From: Psychrobacter sp.
GTDB lineage: Bacteria; Pseudomonadota; Gammaproteobacteria; Pseudomonadales; Moraxellaceae
Direction of reading: 5' to 3'
NCBI GenBank assembly: GCA_018260445.1
Contig: JAGLBE010000020.1
Location: 1-49,013, forward strand
DNA: 49,013 nucleotides
The notes beneath the pieces were generated by a model. It was not told the origin of the DNA and searched no databases. It saw only the letters and a list, made by a program, of their open reading frames with translations. Made by a program: the position numbers and the translations under genes. Positions 42,480-49,013 of the stretch are shown piece by piece (the first letter of the stretch is position 1; the number at the start of each line of letters is the position of its first letter).

Positions 42480-44813
42480 ATGATGCAACAGAACCCCAAC
42501 ACCTATCCCAAACCCAGCCACCCATTTGCCCGTGAGGTGAGTTGGTGGTTTGATTTTTGGACGATGGCAGGACGCAAGGCTGAGAATCAAGACAGCTTAG
42601 TAGTGACCACCTGTTTGACCGGTTATTTAGCCCATCAAAGCATGAAGCATCCACAACCACAACAAGATGGCCAGCAACATCAGCCCTTTATTGCCCCACA
42701 CCAGTTACCGGTATTGGCGGTATTGGCAGATGGCGTCAGTGCCTGTCAATTTCCTAAACAAGCCAGCCAGATGGCGGTGACTATGTTAACCGAGGCAATT
42801 GTTGAGGGGCTAGAGTTGCTGTATCAACAAACGGAGATAATAGCGGACCAGTTCGCTGTGCAGGCCTATAAAGCGATTTTTACTGATGAGAGCGTGGCGG
42901 GTATCATTAAAGCGGCGGTCATTAGCGCCAATGATGCCATGTACTTCTCGCATGCTTATCACCGGGTGACACCGTTATTGTCCACCTTGTCAGGCGTGTT
43001 ATGTATAGGCGACAAGGTACATCTGTTTCATACTGGCGACTCACGTATTTATAAAGTGGGCGCCAGCAGTCTTATTGTATTAAGCGAGGATCACCGTATC
43101 CATCATGGTCGAGACAAGGGAGCCTTATCAGCCGCTTTAGGGGCAGATAGCCGGGTTGATTTGCAGCAATCAGTGTTTGTGTTGCACCAAAATGAATATC
43201 TGGCTTTGATGACTGACGGGGTCTACGAGCATATCAACCAAGTGGAGATGCAGTTTGAATTTAGTGCCGCCGTGGCACATTTAGAAGACACACCAGATTG
43301 GAGTCAATTAATCCAGTGGGATTTAAGCCGTCAGCTTTGTCAGCTTGCTTATGACGAGGGCAGCAATGACAATTTAACCATTATTATGATGGGCATGGGC
43401 GCACGGCATCAACCCCAACACCCGCAATTAACAGAGCCATCACAGCCATCACAGCCATCAAAGTTAGCAACAAACACCGCTACTATGGAGAAATTAGCGC
43501 TTGATGACCATAACGCCACAGATAGCGCCCCCTTATTAGCCGCATTAGCCGCTACGCCCATTGAGGATAGTAAGGCAGGCAACCATGACCATATACAGAT
43601 ACAGGACGTTAACAATGTCAACTCTGAACCCAATGCGCACAATGACAATACTGAACACGACGATACGGTCAAACCAGCCATGAATTCGCCAGCACCGCCA
43701 ACGGATGCCGAGCCAATCATCGTACCCTCAATATATCGCCTGCCTACTGGGCTTGAAATCGGTGATGAGATTGACGGGTTTGTGGTGGATAAAATTATCG
43801 CTTGCACCGCCCGTAGCGAGGTGTATCTGGTACACGACAAGACAGGTTATCCATACGTGTTAAAGTCGCCGAGTATGATGACCGTGGACGATGGCAATTA
43901 TTTGCGCGATTTTTTAAAAGAGCGCAAAATTGGCCTAAGCCTGTCCAAGCATCGGCGGGCCGGCGAGTCGGCGTATAATCAAACCAATCCCAATCACGGT
44001 AGTGACACCCAAAATAGCAGGCCCAATCCAGGCAGGCAAAGCAGAACGGGTGATAACAACCCTACTACGTTAGAGGGGTCTGCCCTTAATGAAACGGGTT
44101 TAATGCGCTATTATCCAGTGCCGGCCAGCTCCACCTATTTGTATCATTTAACCGAATATATTGACGGCGAAAGCTTGCGCATGTTTATGAGCCGCAACGG
44201 GCCTTGTGATGTGTGGCAAACCCATGACTTGCTCACTAAAATTGGTATGGCAGTGCGGGTGATGCACCGAAACTATCTGCTGCATCAAGACATCAAGCCC
44301 GAAAATGTATTGTTGACCAAATCGGGTGCGGTGAAGCTCATTGATTTTGGCTCGACGGGCTCGTCCATCTTAAAAGACAATACTCGGCCACCAGTGGGCG
44401 ACTTGCATTATGCTGCACCAGAATATTACACCGATGCACCAAAAGGAGTACATTCAGATTTGTTTTCGATAGCGGTGATAGGATTTGAGCTATTAACTGG
44501 CCAGTTGCCCTTTACGTCGCAAAAATTGATGAGTGCCACCGATCCTCTAGAGCTACCAACCGATTTGTTGCGTCAAAAGCAGGTGCCAGCTACCAGCCAG
44601 CAAGCCCTACTGCGTGCTTTGCATCGCAATACCAACGCCCGTTATCAAGCGATTGGCGAGTTTTTGCAAGATTTTAACCCTGATAATATGGCATTTTTGA
44701 CTGACCCTGTGCCCTTGATTCAGCGCAATCCTTTATTGGTCTGGCATGGCATTTGCTTGATACAGTTTATTATTATTGTCTTTTTGCTCATCAAGTTTTT
44801 ACCTATTCTTTAG
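42480..44813 (+). CDS. Membrane-tethered PP2C phosphatase / serine-threonine kinase fusion in the nitrate cluster
   Basis: The N-terminal half (about 25-305) is a PP2C-type phosphatase: GRKAENQDS, the metal-site D84-G85 (LADGVSA), TGDSRIY (G186-D187-S188-R189), LMTDGVYE and DNLTI. A disordered linker (about 310-420, with PSQPSQPS) leads to a protein kinase at about 425-735: the lysine of YVLKSP, the catalytic loop HQDIKPEN (H602, D604, N609) and DFG at 622-624. The loop has Gln where RD kinases have Arg, and the glycine-rich loop is degenerate (ACTARSEVYLV). A final hydrophobic helix (WHGICLIQFIIIVFLLIKF) anchors the protein. Similar fusions lie beside nir/nas genes in Pseudomonas. The substrate and role in nitrogen control are unknown. 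Confidence 0.88.
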   Translation: MMQQNPNTYPKPSHPFAREVSWWFDFWTMAGRKAENQDSLVVTTCLTGYLAHQSMKHPQPQQDGQQHQPFIAPHQLPVLAVLADGVSACQFPKQASQMAVTMLTEAIVEGLELLYQQTEIIADQFAVQAYKAIFTDESVAGIIKAAVISANDAMYFSHAYHRVTPLLSTLSGVLCIGDKVHLFHTGDSRIYKVGASSLIVLSEDHRIHHGRDKGALSAALGADSRVDLQQSVFVLHQNEYLALMTDGVYEHINQVEMQFEFSAAVAHLEDTPDWSQLIQWDLSRQLCQLAYDEGSNDNLTIIMMGMGARHQPQHPQLTEPSQPSQPSKLATNTATMEKLALDDHNATDSAPLLAALAATPIEDSKAGNHDHIQIQDVNNVNSEPNAHNDNTEHDDTVKPAMNSPAPPTDAEPIIVPSIYRLPTGLEIGDEIDGFVVDKIIACTARSEVYLVHDKTGYPYVLKSPSMMTVDDGNYLRDFLKERKIGLSLSKHRRAGESAYNQTNPNHGSDTQNSRPNPGRQSRTGDNNPTTLEGSALNETGLMRYYPVPASSTYLYHLTEYIDGESLRMFMSRNGPCDVWQTHDLLTKIGMAVRVMHRNYLLHQDIKPENVLLTKSGAVKLIDFGSTGSSILKDNTRPPVGDLHYAAPEYYTDAPKGVHSDLFSIAVIGFELLTGQLPFTSQKLMSATDPLELPTDLLRQKQVPATSQQALLRALHRNTNARYQAIGEFLQDFNPDNMAFLTDPVPLIQRNPLLVWHGICLIQFIIIVFLLIKFLPIL

Positions 44814-44993
44814 TAGCTTCTTTGTTGGATTTTTTGTGGCTAGCGTCTTCTGTTATGTGTTTTAAACCCGATAGGCGACACAAAACAGCAAAGACAGCAA
44901 CCCTATATAGACGAAGCGCCAGTCGCATAGACAGGGTAGGAGAGGGTTGATGGGTAATGAAATCATGTCGCCGTATAGCGGCTAAGGTCTACA

Positions 44994-46592
44994 ATGCCAA
45001 TATCTACAATGCCAGTATCTAGCCGTCCAGAGCCAGAGTTAGTAGCCGCCGCACCGATTGCGCACGCTGACACGGCATCTGCTATGTCGACTTCAAAATC
45101 GATTACCTCAGGCCATATCGTTATCATCGGTGCTGGCATGGCAGGCAGCCGTTTGGCGATACAACTGGCGACCGCATGCCAGCATACCGAGTTAACCAAT
45201 GCGGTCAACATGACCAGCGCGACTTGCATAACCCCCAAGATTACTCTAATCAGTAAAGAACCAGAAGTCGGTTATAACCGCATTATGCTGTCCCCCGTTT
45301 TGGCGGGCGAAACCGCTTTCGCGGACACCTACCTTTATGATAAAGCAGATTACGCACGTTTGGGCATTCAAGTGCTGGCGGGCGTGGGGGTGGACGGTAT
45401 TGATACTGATCAGCAGTTGTTGCAGTTAGACAACCATCAAACATTACATTATGATAAATTGGTGGTGGCGACCGGTTCCACCGCTAGAGTCATCCCCTTT
45501 CCTAATCACGATAGCAAAGGGGTGCATGTGTTTCGCGATGTGGCGGACGTTGCGGTTTTAACCGACTATGCCAAACAAGGTAAAACCGGTTTGGTGATTG
45601 GTGGCGGCGTTTTAGGTTTAGAAGCGGCGTGTGCGTTGGCGGTGCAAGGGGCAAAGATGACGGTTGTTCATGTCGATGGCTACGTGCTCAACCGGCAACT
45701 GGATTTACCAGCGGCGTTGCTGCTGCAGGAGGAGTTAGCGCGGCGCAATGTCGGTTTAGAGGTATCGGCGGCGACTACCCAAATCGAGAAAAATGCGGCT
45801 GGTGAGGTCATCGGGTTGAGCCTAAAAGATGGGCGCACCTTGCCTGCTGATTTTATTGTGATGGCAGTGGGGATTGTGCCTAATACCAAGCTGGCAAGTG
45901 CAAGTGGCATTTTGGTCAAGCGAGGCGTTGTGGTGGATGAGTTCATGCACAGTGATTGTGCCAACGTCTATGCTATAGGCGAGTGCATTGAGATTAATGA
46001 AGAGCTGTTTGGCATGGTGTCCTCAATCAATCAACATGTCGAGACGTTAATTAGCGTGCTCACTCAGCCAAATAGCCCAGAAAGCTGGCAGCCTTTTGTT
46101 AGCGTACCGTTATCGCTTAAATTAAAAGTGTCGGGTATTGCGGTGTTTTCTGCCGGTCAAATTGAGTTTGATAACGCCGCTATCACAGAGGCAGCAGCAG
46201 AAAAGGTTGAAAAAATCCTCTACCATCAAACCAGCAGTCAGCATCACAGTGATCAATATCAGTGCCTATATCTTCAAGGCAATCGCTTGATTGGGGTGGT
46301 ATTGTATGGCGAAACCAGCGAAGGTAATTTTTATAGTCAACTGATTAATCAGCAAACCGACATCTCAAGCTGTAGAGATAATTTGATTTATGGGGCGGCA
46401 TATTGTGAGCTTGAGCCACACGAAAATGATGAGACCGTTAACCTCGTTACCCCTACGATTATGATAGAGGCGAGCAGCGCGCAAACCAAGGTCGCTGATA
46501 ACATTAAGCAAGAATTGAGCAGGGGTGCAGCGCAGACGGATGCTGCTGAGACAGATGCTGAGACGGATGCTACTGAGACAGACGCTGCCTAG
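44994..46592 (+). CDS. FAD/NAD(P)-dependent oxidoreductase, probable electron-transfer partner of nitrate reductase
   Basis: After about 40 residues with little order comes an FAD-binding motif, VIIGAGMAGSRLA (43-55). Then GYNRIMLSPVLAGE, an NAD-binding VIGGGVLGLEAACALA, and the second FAD motif NVYAIGECIEI follow. This is the organisation of the NirB N-terminus and of NasB-type reductases, here without sirohaem or Fe-S domains. Its place before the nitrate reductase gene suggests that it feeds electrons from NAD(P)H to it. The C-terminus is an acidic repeat (DAAETDAETDATETDAA). AAGG lies 6 bases before the ATG at 44994. A near-duplicate of the start region (TCTACAATGCCA) follows but lacks this signal. 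Confidence 0.85.
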   Translation: MPISTMPVSSRPEPELVAAAPIAHADTASAMSTSKSITSGHIVIIGAGMAGSRLAIQLATACQHTELTNAVNMTSATCITPKITLISKEPEVGYNRIMLSPVLAGETAFADTYLYDKADYARLGIQVLAGVGVDGIDTDQQLLQLDNHQTLHYDKLVVATGSTARVIPFPNHDSKGVHVFRDVADVAVLTDYAKQGKTGLVIGGGVLGLEAACALAVQGAKMTVVHVDGYVLNRQLDLPAALLLQEELARRNVGLEVSAATTQIEKNAAGEVIGLSLKDGRTLPADFIVMAVGIVPNTKLASASGILVKRGVVVDEFMHSDCANVYAIGECIEINEELFGMVSSINQHVETLISVLTQPNSPESWQPFVSVPLSLKLKVSGIAVFSAGQIEFDNAAITEAAAEKVEKILYHQTSSQHHSDQYQCLYLQGNRLIGVVLYGETSEGNFYSQLINQQTDISSCRDNLIYGAAYCELEPHENDETVNLVTPTIMIEASSAQTKVADNIKQELSRGAAQTDAAETDAETDATETDAA

Positions 46593-46796
46593 GTGGCTAT
46601 TAGTCATTTAGCACCGGTCTTGCAGGTCAATGAGTAGGCGTTAACAACGCCCACATTCCCGGCTTTTATAATGCACTTTGTCAAGTTAACGGCTGAGGCA
46701 AAAAGCACTCAAAGTTACTGTCCCTAAACCATCATCATTGCACCCTCATTTAACTACCATTATATTTCTAACATCAGCGAGAATGATATTCATACC

Positions 46797-49013
46797 ATGC
46801 CTATTGTTGACCCTCAAGCTCAAACCCGTCTTATCGATAGCAGTAGGGTTATTCCGGTACTCGCTGTTACGTCAAATAACCATGACGTGTTAATGGACGG
46901 CACTAAAACAATTCGCACCACCTGCCCGTATTGTGGCGTGGGTTGTGGGGTGTTGGCGAGCGTTGATAAGACAGGTCAAGTGAGTGTGCAAGGTGACCCT
47001 GATCATCCCGCCAATTATGGCAAGCTGTGCTCAAAAGGCAATAACTTGGCACAAACCTTGGGGACCGAGCGGCGTTTAACCCTGCCTTATTATCAAAACA
47101 AACGTCTGTCAATGCAGTCTGGGCAGTCGCCACGTCAGGTTAAGCCCGCTGAGGCAGCCTTGTCTTCATCTTTACAGCCCGCCTTAGCAGCAAGCAGTGA
47201 TGGCATCACTGTCACCGATTGGGATACCGTGTTAGACGATATCGCCAAGCGTTTAACAGAGACTATTGCGCAGCATGGGCGTGACAGCATTATGTTTTAT
47301 GTGTCGGGGCAGTTATTGACCGAAGATTATTACGTTGCCAACAAGCTACTTAAAGGCTTTATCGGCAATAACAATATCGACTCAAATTCACGCTTGTGTA
47401 TGTCGTCTGCAGTGGCTGGGCATAAACGGGCATTCGGGGCCGATGTGGTACCCGGCAATTATAGCGATTTTGAAAGCTGTGATTTATTGGTATTGGTCGG
47501 CTCGAATATGGCGTGGTGTCATCCTGTGTTATTTGGGCGATTTTTAACGGCCAAGCTTGCCAGTCCCCATAAAAAACTGGTGGTGATAGACCCAAGGCGT
47601 ACCGATTCGTGTGAATTTGCCGACTTGCATCTGCCCATAGCCGCAGGCACCGATACCCATTTATATAATGGCTTGCTACATTATTTAGAGCAAAACGGCT
47701 GCCGTAATAGCGAGTATGCGGCCAAGTGTGAGGGCTTAGACGATGCCTTAGCCGCCGCACAACACTGGACGATTGCGGCGGTTGCCAAAGCCACCCAAGT
47801 CGATGCCGCCCAGATTGAACAGTTTTATCAACTGGTGGCAGATAATGCCAAAACTGTGACCGCCTTTAGTATGGGGGTTAATCAATCAAGCAGTGGCACT
47901 GATAAAGTTAATGCCATTATCAACACTCATTTATTAACAGGCCGAGTAGGGGTTGAAGGCGCCAGTCCGTTTTCGTTGACGGGGCAGCCCAATGCCATGG
48001 GCGGGCGTGAAGTGGGGGCGCTGGCTAACTTATTGGCGGCGCATTTAGACCTTGGTGATGTGTCGCATCGAGCGCTGGTAGCAGACTTTTGGCAAACCCC
48101 ACAAGCCATAGCGCCGCATGTTGGGGTGAAAGCGTGTGATGCTGCCGATGCCATATTAGACGGACGCATTAAAGCGATATGGATTATGGCTACCAATCCT
48201 GTGGTCAGCTTGCCCGAGGCCGATAAGTTCCGCCAAGCATTGGCCGAGTGCGATTTGGTGATTGTGTCAGAGTGCTCCAAAGACAGCGATACCATTCGAT
48301 GTGCCGATATCGTATTGCCAGCGCAAGGCTGGGGCGAAAAGTCTGGCACAGTGACTAATTCAGAGCGGCGCATCACCCGCCAGCGTCGTTTGCTGGAGCC
48401 CGTAGGCGAGGCAAAACCAGATTGGTGGATACTGTCTCAAGTCGCTAAACGTATGGGGCTATCTGGTTTTGATTATCAGCACCCCAGTGATATTTTTAAC
48501 GAGCATGTGGCTTTGAGCAGTTATCGAAACAGTGCTGAAAATGCTAGTGAGTCGCAAGGCAGTGAGGTACAAGGCAGTCAAATCAAAACCTATGGCCGCC
48601 ATTTTAATCTTGCCAAAGAAGTCATCCACGCTGTGGTCAATCAGACTACTGGCAACGATAGCGATAGCGATAATAATAACGATAACTATAAATATAACCA
48701 CACAGATAAAAACAGCGTATCTGTTTTAACCGCGCAGCAATACGATGCAATGACACCTTTGCAATGGGGCGGTGCGCGTATCGATGTCATTAGCGATAAG
48801 TATTGCCATTTGAACCCAAAAATGCTGGCTATCCAACCGCCCCTAGCCGCCGGCGCTGCGAATGTCTATCCATCAAATCATCCATCAAAGCATCCATCAA
48901 AGCATCCATCAAAGCATCCATCAAAGCTTGCAATTACCGATATCGATAACAATGCTAGCGTTAGCAGCGGTAGCCAACCAGCATCGTCAACATCGTCAAC
49001 ATCGGTGCACGAT
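46797..49013 (+). CDS. nasA: Assimilatory nitrate reductase catalytic subunit (3' end outside the window)
   Basis: NasA reduces nitrate to nitrite in the cytoplasm using bis-MGD molybdenum and a [4Fe-4S] cluster. The cluster ligands are in CPYCGVGCGV and LCSKGNNL near the N-terminus. Molybdopterin-family motifs include SNSRLCMSSAVAGHKRAFGAD, VIDPRRTDSCEFAD, GQPNAMGGREVGALANLL, and WGEKSGTVTNSERRITRQR. 739 codons are open to the window edge, so the C-terminus is missing. The region from about residue 578 onward contains low-complexity insertions (SENASESQGSEVQGS; DSDSDNNNDNYKYN; HPSK repeats) not typical of the family. The ATG lacks a clear Shine-Dalgarno sequence; M33 (46893) is an alternative. 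The gene follows the FAD reductase by 204 bases. Confidence 0.93.
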   Translation, partial: MPIVDPQAQTRLIDSSRVIPVLAVTSNNHDVLMDGTKTIRTTCPYCGVGCGVLASVDKTGQVSVQGDPDHPANYGKLCSKGNNLAQTLGTERRLTLPYYQNKRLSMQSGQSPRQVKPAEAALSSSLQPALAASSDGITVTDWDTVLDDIAKRLTETIAQHGRDSIMFYVSGQLLTEDYYVANKLLKGFIGNNNIDSNSRLCMSSAVAGHKRAFGADVVPGNYSDFESCDLLVLVGSNMAWCHPVLFGRFLTAKLASPHKKLVVIDPRRTDSCEFADLHLPIAAGTDTHLYNGLLHYLEQNGCRNSEYAAKCEGLDDALAAAQHWTIAAVAKATQVDAAQIEQFYQLVADNAKTVTAFSMGVNQSSSGTDKVNAIINTHLLTGRVGVEGASPFSLTGQPNAMGGREVGALANLLAAHLDLGDVSHRALVADFWQTPQAIAPHVGVKACDAADAILDGRIKAIWIMATNPVVSLPEADKFRQALAECDLVIVSECSKDSDTIRCADIVLPAQGWGEKSGTVTNSERRITRQRRLLEPVGEAKPDWWILSQVAKRMGLSGFDYQHPSDIFNEHVALSSYRNSAENASESQGSEVQGSQIKTYGRHFNLAKEVIHAVVNQTTGNDSDSDNNNDNYKYNHTDKNSVSVLTAQQYDAMTPLQWGGARIDVISDKYCHLNPKMLAIQPPLAAGAANVYPSNHPSKHPSKHPSKHPSKLAITDIDNNASVSSGSQPASSTSSTSVHD
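48867..48926 (+). repeat. 12-bp tandem repeat in nasA encoding HPSK
   Basis: CATCCATCAAAG occurs four times in tandem (48879-48926), preceded by a variant copy TATCCATCAAAT (48867-48878). It encodes YPSN followed by four HPSK units. The 12-base unit keeps the frame, so copy number can vary without inactivating the enzyme. Confidence 0.9.

Noticed and set aside
43409-43840. 143-codon open frame opposite the kinase-phosphatase linker
   Set aside because: It is a shadow of the low-complexity linker and has no start signal.

Overview
The window looks like a chromosomal segment of a gammaproteobacterium of the Moraxellaceae, most likely Psychrobacter. This rests on recognised protein families, on gene order (pcnB-folK-panB-panC; dapA-small lipoprotein-purC; yciK-mupP-ubiG; nirD-nirB / kinase-phosphatase / FAD reductase / nitrate reductase), on moderate base composition, and on many conserved enzymes carrying Asn/Asp/Ser/Thr-rich insertions or tails. 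No database search was possible, so the genus is an inference. I see no rRNA, tRNA, CRISPR array, prophage or insertion sequence.

Layout. 1-8.0 kb, plus strand: terminator of an upstream gene, a rhomboid protease, poly(A) polymerase with a very long disordered tail, folate (folK) and pantothenate (panB, panC) genes, rapZ and darP. 8.1-10.1 kb: a Tat-exported PhoD-type phosphatase. 10.2-13.0 kb, minus strand: a small YqfO-like protein, purC, a short BamC-like lipoprotein and dapA. 13.0-16.5 kb: a stretch with no convincing gene, a saccharopine-dehydrogenase-like protein, and an exported protein whose signal peptide is broken by a 7-bp duplication. 16.7-24 kb: tex (minus), an OmpR regulator with no kinase gene beside it (plus), then a minus-strand group of ybiI, yciK, mupP and ubiG. 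24.5-28.6 kb: dsbA, then an iron-storage group (bfd, bfrA, bfrB) preceded by a Fur-box-like site, and a second rhomboid. 29-34.6 kb: an inner-membrane-anchored OmpA-domain protein, nagZ and the tail-specific protease prc. 34.6-36.0 kb: 1.35 kb without genes, made of two diverged copies of a structured module of about 0.5 kb. 36-38.8 kb: dadA, ygfZ and a PhnA/YjdM protein. 38.9-49 kb: nitrate assimilation (nirD and nirB on the minus strand; a PP2C phosphatase-kinase fusion, an FAD oxidoreductase and the nitrate reductase catalytic subunit on the plus strand). The last gene runs off the end.

How parts fit together. NagZ and MupP belong to the same peptidoglycan-recycling route. Bfd would release iron from the two-subunit bacterioferritin: one subunit keeps the ferroxidase centre, the other keeps the haem methionine. 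NasA reduces nitrate to nitrite, NirBD reduces nitrite to ammonium, the FAD protein is the likely electron donor, and the membrane-tethered kinase-phosphatase is a candidate regulator with no known target.

The features most worth following up are the duplicated noncoding module at 34.7-35.8 kb, the kinase-phosphatase with its possible sigma-54 promoter and structured leader, the 7-bp frameshifting duplication, and the shortened BamC.
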